NCBI RefSeq assembly: GCF_003610695.1
Contig: NZ_RAQH01000011.1
Coordinates: forward strand, 1 to 64,000
Source: Epilithonimonas arachidiradicis
GTDB lineage: Bacteria; Bacteroidota; Bacteroidia; Flavobacteriales; Weeksellaceae
Direction of reading: 5' to 3'
DNA: 64,000 bases
Of this stretch, positions 35,960 to 43,939 are shown piece by piece. The notes under the pieces were generated by a model. That model saw only the letters and a list, made by a program, of their open reading frames with translations, did not search any database and was not told the DNA's origin. Every line of letters starts with the position of its first letter. The first letter of the stretch is position 1. The translations under genes and the position numbers were made by a program.

Positions 35960-36916
35960 TTAAATTCCGAAGTTGATAAATAAGCTGAATCTGGATTTGG
36001 CTTCGATATCACCACCTGCCAATTGGGTATAAGCAGGCAACATCAGCTCGCTGCCGAGACTGAACTTCTTGTAAGACACTTCGAATCCCAATCTACCATA
36101 CAAGGCACTGCCAGCTGTCTTGGGCATTACCTCGCCAAACTGCTTGTTCCAGTCATAGACTTCACCTTGCAAGCCCAATTTTCCAGAAAAGATACTATTC
36201 TCGTTACGCCACAATCTATAAAATCCAGTTGCAGCATAATTCCATTGGTTACCAAAGCGGTAGTGTTTTTTATTTTCGGTTTTGATAGTGTAATCGGTAT
36301 TTAGCATCAATGCAAAGAGGTTTTTCTGGAATTTGTAACTCAATGCCAACTGGTAATCCCAGCTTCCTGTTCCCAATTGGAAACTTGGATTAACACCTGT
36401 AATTCCTTTCTCATCAAATCTCCCCAACGGAATTTTTACACCTAAACCACCATTCAGCTGATGGTATTCGTTTTTGGATTTGAGGATTTCGTAAATTCCC
36501 ATCACACTTGCATCTCCTATCCCATTGATGCTGATGTCGCCCTGCAAGGTTTTCTTCTCGTGAAACTGAAACGGAATACTTCCATAAATACTTAGCTTCT
36601 GAGTTACCGGAATCTTGCCCCAAACCTGAATGGTATTAAAATATTGGTTCTGCGTCAAATCCTGCGTAAACAGATTTTCTTTGGCTTTGTAATGCTGGGC
36701 AAAATATTTAACACCAATAAATTGGGGATTCAATAACGATTCGAAGCCGGAAGAGCCATTGCCAGCAGCACAACCACAGGCGTCACAGAAAAATTTTTCG
36801 TATTTGGCTAAATACTGTAACTGGTTTTCATATTGAGGAATGTAAAGGCTGTCTCGGTTGGCTTTTATTTGCTGAGACAGGATGATTAGTATTAGGAGTA
36901 GGATTGATTTTTTCAT
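35960..36916 (-). CDS. outer-membrane barrel protein with CxxCGC motif
   Basis: 318 residues. Signal peptide (MKKSILLLILIILSQQIKA), then the Cys motif CDACGCAAG at about 43-51, then repeated amphipathic strands ending in the aromatic-terminated FSLFINFGI, as in outer-membrane beta-barrels. Proteins of this type are usually annotated 'transporter'. It lies downstream of the MbnH/MbnP genes on the same strand (257-base gap), which with the Cys motif suggests copper or another soft metal. The substrate is not known. Confidence 0.7.
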   Translation of the reverse strand: MKKSILLLILIILSQQIKANRDSLYIPQYENQLQYLAKYEKFFCDACGCAAGNGSSGFESLLNPQFIGVKYFAQHYKAKENLFTQDLTQNQYFNTIQVWGKIPVTQKLSIYGSIPFQFHEKKTLQGDISINGIGDASVMGIYEILKSKNEYHQLNGGLGVKIPLGRFDEKGITGVNPSFQLGTGSWDYQLALSYKFQKNLFALMLNTDYTIKTENKKHYRFGNQWNYAATGFYRLWRNENSIFSGKLGLQGEVYDWNKQFGEVMPKTAGSALYGRLGFEVSYKKFSLGSELMLPAYTQLAGGDIEAKSRFSLFINFGI

Positions 36917-36928
36917 TGTTGATTTTTA

Positions 36929-37012
36929 TTTAACCACAAAAGGCACAAAAGTTTTGGTTTTGAACACAAAGGGCACTAGGTTTTTGTTTCAAATGCTGTT
37001 GGTAGTCTCACA
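36929..37012. repeat. dispersed ACAAAG-type intergenic repeat, copy 2
   Basis: AACCACAAAAGGCACAAAAG, then GAACACAAAGGGCAC, and TCACAAAGGCGCTTCAC slightly later. Confidence 0.6.
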
Positions 37013-37047
37013 AAGGCGCTTCACTTTGATGAGATTTATATCTATTT

Positions 37048-37107
37048 CTCGCAGATTTTTAGGATTTTGCAGATTATTAAATCCGCTTGATCTGTAAAAT
37101 CTGCGAG
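37048..37107. repeat. 12-bp perfect inverted repeat
   Basis: CTCGCAGATTTT (37048-37059) and AAAATCTGCGAG (37096-37107), spaced by 36 bases that contain a further TTTTGCAGATTATTAAATCC core. Probably another dispersed element in the gap between the MbnH-like and barrel genes. Confidence 0.6.
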
Positions 37108-37120
37108 TTAATTATTATTG

Positions 37121-37148
37121 GACATTGCTTCACTTCGTTCGCAATGAC
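37121..37148. repeat. dispersed CATTGC...GCAATG palindrome, copy 2
   Basis: GACATTGCTTCAC and GTTCGCAATGAC. Same family as 14618-14645, opposite orientation. Confidence 0.55.
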
Positions 37149-37173
37149 AATAGCAGTTTCGTATTAATAGCTA

Positions 37174-38250
37174 CTATTCTGCAAATTGCTTGTTAGTAAT
37201 AAATTGTTGGTCGCTGAGGGTTTTCAGGAAAGCGATGATGTACTGTTTTTCTAAAGTAGTCATTGGGAGACCAATACGTCCATTCTGTTTCAGAATTGGG
37301 TCCAGATTGGCTTGATTCTCGACATTATCCGAATAGAAATTGAGCACAGCATCCAAAGAATAGAAACGTCCGTCGTGCATATAAGGTGCGGTGTATTCTA
37401 CATTTCGGAGGCTTGGCACACGGAATTTCATATTATCATTCCAATCCAATGTCACACGGTATCTACCACGGTCGTCATACTGTGCATTGTAATACATTCC
37501 GGTATTTCGATAACTTTCATCGGTAAACAACTCTCCTGAATGACAGCTTGCACATTTATTTTGAAATAATACCATCCCCTGAGATTCTTCATTTGTGAAA
37601 GAAGCTTTTCCTTTCTTCATTCTGTCATATTTGGAATCGGCGGAAATCATTGTGACCATAAATTGGGTCAATGCTTTCAATAATCTTTCGCCGGAAATAT
37701 TCTCATCACCATAAGCTGCTTTGAATAGCTTTTTATAATTAGCATCCTGACTTAGTTTTGAAACGACTTCGGGCAGAGAACTGTCCATTTCAAAATCTGT
37801 AGTAATAGGAACCAAAGAACGCTCATCCAGATTATGGCTAACGCCATCCCAAGTGTAGTTTTTGAGAAATGCCATATTCTGAATTGGCGGTGCATTGCGG
37901 ATTCCTAATTTATCATCAATACCGTGACTCACAGGATGTCCGTGATGGGTGAACGCATACTCCTGAATATGGCAGAATCCACAAGAAATGGTATTGTTAC
38001 GCGACAGTTTGCCTTCATAAAATAATTTCTTACCCAAGGCTACACCATTTACAGTTACAGGATTTTTTTTAATATCAAATGCCAACGCGGGAAAATTTGT
38101 CGGAACCTCTAGATTGTACGTTTTGTCTTCTTCAAAAGCTTCGCCTTCATATTCGTAGGAGCAAGACATTGATATTCCTGAAATTACAATGAATAAAATC
38201 CAAAGAGAACATAATCGCCCTCTTTGGAATTGTTGAATTGACTTAATCAT
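37174..38250 (-). CDS. MbnH-like di-haem peroxidase (MauG superfamily)
   Basis: 358 residues with a lipoprotein-like signal (lipobox near Cys 30) and two c-type haem sites: CGFCH (90-94) and CASCH (233-237). The family's peroxidase features are present (AFTHHGHPVSHG and GRFYSLDAVLNFY). MauG-superfamily enzymes such as MbnH oxidise tryptophans in a partner protein via bis-Fe(IV) chemistry. The partner MbnP-like gene lies directly upstream with an 8-base overlap (ATGATTAA), which supports the MbnH assignment over plain cytochrome c peroxidase. Periplasmic or outer-membrane side. Confidence 0.85.
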   Translation of the reverse strand: MIKSIQQFQRGRLCSLWILFIVISGISMSCSYEYEGEAFEEDKTYNLEVPTNFPALAFDIKKNPVTVNGVALGKKLFYEGKLSRNNTISCGFCHIQEYAFTHHGHPVSHGIDDKLGIRNAPPIQNMAFLKNYTWDGVSHNLDERSLVPITTDFEMDSSLPEVVSKLSQDANYKKLFKAAYGDENISGERLLKALTQFMVTMISADSKYDRMKKGKASFTNEESQGMVLFQNKCASCHSGELFTDESYRNTGMYYNAQYDDRGRYRVTLDWNDNMKFRVPSLRNVEYTAPYMHDGRFYSLDAVLNFYSDNVENQANLDPILKQNGRIGLPMTTLEKQYIIAFLKTLSDQQFITNKQFAE

Positions 38251-39061
38251 TATGGACGTGGTCTACTTTGAACATATTGATGAGGTTGTTGCTGACATTT
38301 ACTAAATGTGCGCTGCTGCCCATCGCCATATTATTGGAAGTATCCAATGACAACGTTGTTTTCCCACTCAAATATTGGTTAAAATCTGCCAGAATATGAA
38401 CAGAAGGTGTAATATCCTTATTCACTCTGGCTGTAGTCGGTAAATCCAAAACCACTTCTCTATAAAGATCTGCGGTTCCGTTTGAGGAAACATCTCCCAT
38501 ATTGCCGCAATGGTTCATAAACTCGGTATCAGGTGTTGATGTTCCGTAATTCCCTTCCAGTTTTGTGAAGATATAACCAGCTGCCCAAGACCAAGCCATT
38601 CCTTCTTGTTTGGCTTTGTCCCAAAACAAACCTTGTCCGTCCTGACCAATAAGATAAGCCGCAGGGCTGATCCCCAAGCCTAATTTAATTTTTTTATAAT
38701 TTCCTTTCGGGACTTCGTTGAGGTTAATGAAGACGATTCCAGCTTTGGCTTCTTCCTGATTGATGATGAAAGCACCTTTGTCCGGATTGTTGTAATGGTA
38801 TTTAAATTCCGATCCGTTTTCATCGATGAGTGAGATGTTGCTGATGATGTATTTAAGCGTTGAGAACTGGTGTTTTTGTCCTTTGACTGAGGTTTGTATG
38901 GTCTGATTCAAAACAATATCGCCGAGATTATAGAAGCCGTTCTCGAATTTGACTTGAAGATTTCCAGTTGTGTTATCTTGGATATCGTCATCGTTGTTAC
39001 TGCAAGATGAAAGAGTTATTATTGAGATGAATAGTAATGATAATAGTTTATAGATTTTCAT
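38243..39061 (-). CDS. MbnP-like copper-binding lipoprotein
   Basis: 272 residues, lipobox LSSC (Cys 20). Family segments: LKYIISNISLIDENG, GNYKKIKLGLGIS, and EGMAWSWAAGYIFTKLEG, where Trp 157 and Trp 159 are in the region that carries the modified tryptophan of MbnP. MbnP binds copper using kynurenine made from Trp by MbnH. The overlap with the di-haem enzyme gene fits. Which Trp is modified cannot be told from sequence. Located in the outer envelope. Confidence 0.82.
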   Translation of the reverse strand: MKIYKLLSLLFISIITLSSCSNNDDDIQDNTTGNLQVKFENGFYNLGDIVLNQTIQTSVKGQKHQFSTLKYIISNISLIDENGSEFKYHYNNPDKGAFIINQEEAKAGIVFINLNEVPKGNYKKIKLGLGISPAAYLIGQDGQGLFWDKAKQEGMAWSWAAGYIFTKLEGNYGTSTPDTEFMNHCGNMGDVSSNGTADLYREVVLDLPTTARVNKDITPSVHILADFNQYLSGKTTLSLDTSNNMAMGSSAHLVNVSNNLINMFKVDHVHND

Positions 39062-39097
39062 TTGTTCGATATTATGATTGATAATTTTTAAAGGTTT

Positions 39098-39156
39098 TTA
39101 TCGCAAAGGCACAAAAGATTTTTTAAACAATTCTTCGTTTCTAAGGCACAAAGGTT
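39098..39156. repeat. dispersed ACAAAG-type intergenic repeat, copy 3
   Basis: CGCAAAGGCACAAAAG followed by TTCGTTTCTAAGGCACAAAGG. Confidence 0.5.
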
Positions 39157-39210
39157 TGACTTCGCCAATATTGACAAAGACTGTTTTGTTGAAATGTGAG
39201 TTTTTGTGCT

Positions 39211-39341
39211 CTGCTGCGATAGGGATAGCAGCGGTTACCCCGCAGGGCAGCGGCGGAGCGAAGCGGAGCCGTTGACCGAGGAGTATGAGCGGATAGCCGA
39301 CCCGAGTGGCTGCCTTAGCGTCGGAGAGGGAATCGCCCTAA
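39211..39341. repeat. GC-rich, structured intergenic block
   Basis: About 65% G+C by my count, far above its surroundings. It folds locally: GCTGC / GCAGC around GATAGGGATA, CGGC / GCCG around GGAGCGAAGCGGA, and AGCC / GGCT further on. No open frame fits. Probably a dispersed repeat or structured RNA element. Confidence 0.5.
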
Positions 39342-39354
39342 TTACCTATATTAT

Positions 39355-39711
39355 CTAAACAATTGGAGGTCTGAAAATGTGTTTCAGATACAGATAAGAA
39401 TAATCTGTGGTGTATGGGAAAGTAAGGCTGGTAAAGAATCTTTGCCCTACTGTTTTGACTGCAGCAATCTCAACCGGAATATAGCAGTCGATGATTTTCT
39501 GGGTCAGATTTTTGGATTTGGAATCTTCTGAGCTATTTTTGGCAAGCTCTTTTCCGAGGTAACATTTACCGTTGCAATGCAGCTCCGGTTTTTTCTTGTT
39601 GATACACAAAACGTTTGAAATATAATCATAATTAACAGCATACTCTACCAATGGCAGCAGTGGTTTGAGCACCAAATAAAAGACTAGTAAAAGGTTAAAG
39701 ATGAGTTTCAA
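39355..39711 (-). CDS. CNGKC-motif membrane-anchored hypothetical protein, paralogue 1
   Basis: 118 residues. A hydrophobic N-terminal segment (LIFNLLLVFYLVLKPLLPLVEY) is followed by NYDYISNVLCINKKKPELHCNGKCYLGKELAKNS and ends in HIFRPPIV. The start is TTG followed by AAA, with no ATG available; the paralogue at 41591 has the same kind of start. The two Cys of CNGKC and the upstream Cys suggest a metal or redox site at the membrane. The context of SCO, YHS and MbnP suggests copper. Confidence 0.7.
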   Translation of the reverse strand: MKLIFNLLLVFYLVLKPLLPLVEYAVNYDYISNVLCINKKKPELHCNGKCYLGKELAKNSSEDSKSKNLTQKIIDCYIPVEIAAVKTVGQRFFTSLTFPYTTDYSYLYLKHIFRPPIV

Positions 39712-39729
39712 GACTTTGTTTTGAGGTTT

Positions 39730-39761
39730 TTAAAAAGCACAGGCTAGCTGTGCTTTTTTTG
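39730..39761 (-). terminator. bidirectional terminator after the superoxide dismutase gene
   Basis: AGCACAG (39736-39742) pairs with CTGTGCT (39748-39754) around GCTAG, with A- and T-runs on both sides. It closes the YHS-SCO-SOD operon. Confidence 0.85.
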
Positions 39762-39775
39762 ATATATTGAGGCTG

Positions 39776-40444
39776 TTATTTAATAGCTTCCTCATATCTT
39801 CTGCTGATTTCTTTCCAGTTGGTCACGTTCCAAAGTGCAGCCAGATAATCGGCTCTTTTGTTCTGATATTTAAGATAATAAGCATGCTCCCAAACATCGA
39901 TTCCGAAAATTGGCGTTCCCTTTACCTCGGCGATATCCATCAAAGGATTATCCTGATTTCCGGATGAAGTCACCGCCAATTTTTTGTCAGCCGTTACTAC
40001 CAGCCAAGCCCAACCTGAACCGAAACGATCAGCACCGGCTTTGCTCAGCTTTTCCTTCAAAGCATCCAAACTCCCAAAAGAATCGTTGATGGCTTTGGCT
40101 AATTTAGCGGAAGGCTGTGTATTTTTCTCAGGTGTCAACACTGTCCAGAACAACTCGTGGTTGTAGTGTCCGCCAGCGTTGTTTCTAACGGCAGGACTTT
40201 CTTTGGAAATGTGGGAAAGAATCTTTTCCAAACTTTCTTTTTCTAGTGGTCTTCCTGCAATGGCTTTGTTTAAATTTGCAACATAAGCTGCTGCATGTTT
40301 TGTGTAATGGATTTCCATTGTCTGTGCATCAACAGATCCTTCCAAAGCATTGTAAGCATATGGAAGCGGCGTTTGCTTGAACTGTGCCGTCGCAAAAGTT
40401 GCTGCAGATATAGCACTCGCGAGGAATATTTTCTTGATTTTCAT
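39776..40444 (-). CDS. exported Fe/Mn superoxide dismutase
   Basis: 222 residues, starting with a signal peptide (MKIKKIFLASAISAATFATA), so the enzyme acts outside the cytoplasm. Metal ligands by alignment from memory: His 46 (IHYTKHAAAYV), His 96 (GGHYNHELFW), and the Asp and His of FGIDVWEHAYYLKYQNKR. Fe or Mn use cannot be decided. It follows the SCO gene by 28 bases in one operon. Most Fe/Mn enzymes are cytoplasmic; an exported copy in a copper-linked operon suggests envelope redox protection. Confidence 0.92.
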   Translation of the reverse strand: MKIKKIFLASAISAATFATAQFKQTPLPYAYNALEGSVDAQTMEIHYTKHAAAYVANLNKAIAGRPLEKESLEKILSHISKESPAVRNNAGGHYNHELFWTVLTPEKNTQPSAKLAKAINDSFGSLDALKEKLSKAGADRFGSGWAWLVVTADKKLAVTSSGNQDNPLMDIAEVKGTPIFGIDVWEHAYYLKYQNKRADYLAALWNVTNWKEISRRYEEAIK

Positions 40445-40472
40445 AATAACTTTTTTAGTGGTTAGACATCTA

Positions 40473-41156
40473 TTATTTTAATAATTTTCTGATATCTTCT
40501 ATTAATTTTTCTCTATCCGGATGGTACTTCCCTTTCAGGCTGGTTTTAGTTCCAGCTTCATCTTCGTAATTCAAACCTGAATAATAAAGAATCGGCATAT
40601 TGTTCTCATCGAACCGGCAACGGAGGTTTCCTTCTTTATCTACCAAAGCAATCATCCCACTATGATTGAGACTCTCCGAATCATCTTCCTTATCTCCAAC
40701 ATAAATGTCAAACATATCCGCTAAGTTACCGATATAGTCCCGGTCTCCCGATAGAAAATGCCAATTGGGCGACTTGGCTCCAATCATTTTAGCGTGGTTT
40801 TTCAGCACTTCCGGTGTATCATTGGTTGGGTCTATGCTGATGGAAATGATTCCGAAATCCGGATTATTGATTTGCTCATCAATGTATTTCATATTGGAAT
40901 TCATCACAGGGCAAATCGTAGGGCAACGGCTGTAAAAGAACTCTACGAGATAAACTTTTCCTAGCATATCTTTATCGGTAATCTTCTTGGAATTCTGGTC
41001 TGTGAGCGCAAATTCCGGGACTTTCATTACCGTGTAAAGACTCTTTTTGAAATAGCTCATCCCAATTCCTATCACCAAAAATAGTACCGCAAAAACTATT
41101 ATCGGCAGAATCAGTTTGCTTTTCTGGAAAGACTTCTGTTTCTTTCTGTTTATCAT
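40473..41156 (-). CDS. SCO family copper chaperone/thiol oxidoreductase
   Basis: 227 residues from ATG 41156, which overlaps the YHS gene's stop (ATGA); the longer frame is not needed. N-terminal anchor (LILPIIVFAVLFLVIGIGMSYF), then a thioredoxin-like domain with CPTIC (78-82) and His 165 in LNHSGMIALVD, the copper-binding set of Sco proteins that help load the CuA site of cytochrome oxidase. Faces the periplasm. Part of the YHS-SCO-SOD operon. Confidence 0.92.
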   Translation of the reverse strand: MINRKKQKSFQKSKLILPIIVFAVLFLVIGIGMSYFKKSLYTVMKVPEFALTDQNSKKITDKDMLGKVYLVEFFYSRCPTICPVMNSNMKYIDEQINNPDFGIISISIDPTNDTPEVLKNHAKMIGAKSPNWHFLSGDRDYIGNLADMFDIYVGDKEDDSESLNHSGMIALVDKEGNLRCRFDENNMPILYYSGLNYEDEAGTKTSLKGKYHPDREKLIEDIRKLLK

Positions 41157-41422
41157 TTCAAAGCATATTTGGCTGGGGTTTTCTTGAATTCTTTTTTGCA
41201 ATGATCGCTGCAAAAACCATAAGTTTTGCCTTTATAAATGATAGTATCTTTTAGGAATTCGGCTGTTTTCATATGGCAAATCGGGTCATCTGAGTTCACG
41301 ACCTTTACACCTTTGAGGTCGGTCTTGGGCTTCATTTTGGAAACCTGTTTTACTTTGGGTGTCTCCTGTGCACAAGACAGTGCCGACACCGAAAGCAGTA
41401 TCATCAAAATATTGAATTTCAT
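41153..41422 (-). CDS. YHS domain lipoprotein
   Basis: 89 residues. Lipobox LSC (Cys 17 region, LSVSALSCAQ), a Lys-rich linker, then a YHS metal-binding domain: DDPICHMKTA, then TYGFCSDHCKKEFKKTP. The Cys-Met and CxxxC ligands are typical of domains that bind copper or other soft metals. First gene of the YHS-SCO-SOD operon, overlapping SCO by four bases. Confidence 0.88.
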   Translation of the reverse strand: MKFNILMILLSVSALSCAQETPKVKQVSKMKPKTDLKGVKVVNSDDPICHMKTAEFLKDTIIYKGKTYGFCSDHCKKEFKKTPAKYALK

Positions 41423-41449
41423 TTTTTTGAAGTTGATTTAATGTTTTAC

Positions 41450-41515
41450 GAAAGCTTTTGAACACAAAGCGCACAATGATTTTTACTTGATGCTTATTAA
41501 GGTTCACAAAGGCGC
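41450..41515. repeat. dispersed ACAAAG-type intergenic repeat, copy 4
   Basis: GAACACAAAGCGCAC followed by TTCACAAAGGCGCTTCGCTT. Confidence 0.6.
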
Positions 41516-41590
41516 TTCGCTTAAAAAAGATTTTAGCTATTAACTGTTTTAAAGTCCCAAAGACAAGTTTTGTTCAGTTAATTTTCATAA

Positions 41591-41959
41591 TTAAACTAAC
41601 GGTGGATGGAATATCCTTGAATCTAATGAGAAATTGTAGAATGAACTTAAATAAGAATTCTGTTTTTGATTGTCCAGATTGAAATTAAAATCATTCAAAA
41701 CTGTGAACACATTGCCTACAGTAAATAATTCTGAGAATACAGAAAGTTTCAGTTGATCTTGCTTGGCAGAGTTTTGTGAGGATTTGGAAAGTTCTTTTGC
41801 CAGGTAGCATTTGCCGTTACAATTCATTTCTTTTTTTGCTCTGTTCTCACAAAGGTTTTTGGTGATGTAACTGTAATTCACGGTATAATCTATCAACGGC
41901 ATTACCGGCCGTAATGCTATTATGAAAATGATGAATATGGAAATGAAAGCTTTCAACAC
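41591..41959 (-). CDS. CNGKC-motif membrane-anchored hypothetical protein, paralogue 2
   Basis: 122 residues. Same plan as the 118-residue protein at 39355: a hydrophobic segment (FISIFIIFIIALRPVMPLIDY), NYSYITKNLCENRAKKEMNCNGKCYLAKELSKSS, a variable middle and a final IFHPPLV. The frame begins at GTG 41959, but alignment to its paralogue puts the start at the next codon, TTG 41956. The shared motif CNGKCYLxKELxKxS and terminal F(H/R)PPxV define a small family that I cannot name. Confidence 0.7.
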   Translation of the reverse strand: MLKAFISIFIIFIIALRPVMPLIDYTVNYSYITKNLCENRAKKEMNCNGKCYLAKELSKSSQNSAKQDQLKLSVFSELFTVGNVFTVLNDFNFNLDNQKQNSYLSSFYNFSLDSRIFHPPLV

Positions 41960-42117
41960 AACAAAAATAACTTATTAGTCTCAGATAGCAAATGATATTT
42001 GACAGCAGATTCTTAAATATGACTTATTTTAAGGTCGTACCTACGGCACTTTTGTCTATCATTAATCTTTTTTACTATTAACAGGTCGCTCGTACCGAGG
42101 TTCTAATAATCAAAATT

Positions 42118-42152
42118 AAAAAACAAAAAAGTCAGAAGAAAAACTCCTGACC
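42118..42152 (-). terminator. terminator of the exported nuclease gene
   Basis: GTCAGAAG (42131-42138) with CTCCTGAC (42144-42151), one wobble, followed leftward by TTTTTTGTTT. Confidence 0.75.
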
Positions 42153-42175
42153 TTTTTGTTATAATTTGAAAATGA

Positions 42176-43927
42176 TTAATCAACAATTACTTTAGTGCTG
42201 CTAGATTTTGTTTTTACAAAATAAACACCTTTAGAAAGTTTTTTCAAGTTAATCTTTTCGTTGTTGTTAACGTTATTGATTGTTTGAACCAATTGCCCGT
42301 TGACACTGTAAATCTGAACTGTTTCGTTCTTAGAAATTCCACTGATGAACAATTCGCTGTTTTTAACTGGATTTGGATAAACTGTTAGTTTTTGGTTTTT
42401 AGCATTAGATTCTGAAACTGCTAATTTTGTGTAGCAAGTCCAAGATAAGTTATCAAAAGATACTCTGTTACTTGTTGTATCATCTACTAATTCAATCACT
42501 ACGTCACCTTCAACATCAATATTAGAAATTGTAGTCGTAGTCGCTGTTTTAGAATAAGGGATTTGTCCTTTCACAACGCCATTAACTTTCAAAGTATAAT
42601 TACCCGCAGAATCCGCAAAAGGTAAATAAGTTTTAACTGTCAATGAACCAATACCTCCGGAAATTGTAGAAGATTTCAACGAACCTTTTCTTAAACAAAT
42701 TGCTCTGTTGTTATCGCCATCGATATAGATTTGCTTATCTGTTCTTGCATTAGAAGCTGTCCAAACAATATTCTGGTTAGACCATTCTCTATCCAAATAA
42801 GAAGAGTTAGTCGCAGGCATACTTTCAAAATCTTCTGTACCACAAGTTGTTCCGGTTCCCGGAGTTGTACCGTTTTCTGTAGTACCTTCTACCGATGTAC
42901 TATTTCCAGATTTGTTTCCAGCAAAATCTTTAGCCACTACATAGAAAGAATATGTTGTAGCCGGTGCAAGACCTGTTACAGTTCCACTATTAGTCGATAC
43001 GGACATTTTATAAGTGTTGTTCAAATAGATATCATAGCTGTTCACGCCAACGTTATCCATAGAAGCTGTCCAAGATAAGGAAATACTTGAAGATGTTTTT
43101 CCAGAAACTGCTAAGTTGGTTGGTGTAGTTGGAGCTTCTGTGTCACTAGTACTTCCACCATTGAAGGTATCTGGCCAAGTATTCTGAGCTGCAGGACCAC
43201 CCCAAATCACCGTTGCCAAATAAGGATTATCTATGAATGGATTTCTGTTCTTTTGCGTGTTAGCAACTACATTGTTTCTTTGTCTTTCGAAATCTGAAAC
43301 AGGGTCTTCCACATTCCATTTTAAAAGAATATCCGGGAAATCTGAAGAATAAGTAGCTGGATTCATTGTGATGTTCAAAGGAAGACATCTCGTGTTGTAT
43401 CTTACATACATATACATCAGGATCCTGGCAACATCTCCTTTCCATTCGTCTCCAGGATACCATCCGCCACGACTTGTTTTGTAAGCTGTTGCTCCGGTTC
43501 CGTCATCAAATAACAAACTTCCTCTGGTACTGTTCAAAGTATTATCTGCCGGACGAAGATGATGACCATCTGCTCCGGGACCGGAAGTTCCCAAGTTTGG
43601 TGTTCCTTTCGATTTTGCATAAACATGCTCACGGTTCCAAGAACCATTAATCGCACGACTTCTCTGGTGCGTTCCAGAAGCTTGAGAACCATAAATCAAC
43701 AATAGATTGGATGGATTTTGAGGATCAACATCACTCCTTTTCAAAAGCGTTTGCAACTCGCTGTAAGAAATAGTTTTGGTGTGAGTTGTTGTGATTAACG
43801 TTGCAAGTTCACTCTTTAGTTCATTTTTTGTTTTGTTAAAATTAACTCCGGAATAATAAGACGGAGCCGATTGTGCAAAAGCAAACAATGAAACAATACT
43901 TGCAAAAAAAGAAATTTTTAACTTCAT
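42176..43927 (-). CDS. secreted endonuclease I-type nuclease with FN3 and T9SS tail
   Basis: 583 residues. Signal peptide (ends LFAFAQ), endonuclease I/NucM-like domain (about 25-255) with WNREHVYAKSKG and GADGHHLRPADN, one fibronectin type III domain (about 265-350), a beta-sandwich (about 365-500), and a C-terminal type A sorting domain (LTVYPNPVKNSELFI ... TKVIVD). Secreted by the type IX system, it would degrade extracellular DNA or RNA for nutrients. ATG start; the next gene upstream (43940) is 12 bases away. Confidence 0.9.
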   Translation of the reverse strand: MKLKISFFASIVSLFAFAQSAPSYYSGVNFNKTKNELKSELATLITTTHTKTISYSELQTLLKRSDVDPQNPSNLLLIYGSQASGTHQRSRAINGSWNREHVYAKSKGTPNLGTSGPGADGHHLRPADNTLNSTRGSLLFDDGTGATAYKTSRGGWYPGDEWKGDVARILMYMYVRYNTRCLPLNITMNPATYSSDFPDILLKWNVEDPVSDFERQRNNVVANTQKNRNPFIDNPYLATVIWGGPAAQNTWPDTFNGGSTSDTEAPTTPTNLAVSGKTSSSISLSWTASMDNVGVNSYDIYLNNTYKMSVSTNSGTVTGLAPATTYSFYVVAKDFAGNKSGNSTSVEGTTENGTTPGTGTTCGTEDFESMPATNSSYLDREWSNQNIVWTASNARTDKQIYIDGDNNRAICLRKGSLKSSTISGGIGSLTVKTYLPFADSAGNYTLKVNGVVKGQIPYSKTATTTTISNIDVEGDVVIELVDDTTSNRVSFDNLSWTCYTKLAVSESNAKNQKLTVYPNPVKNSELFISGISKNETVQIYSVNGQLVQTINNVNNNEKINLKKLSKGVYFVKTKSSSTKVIVD

Positions 43928-43939
43928 TCTATAAAATAT

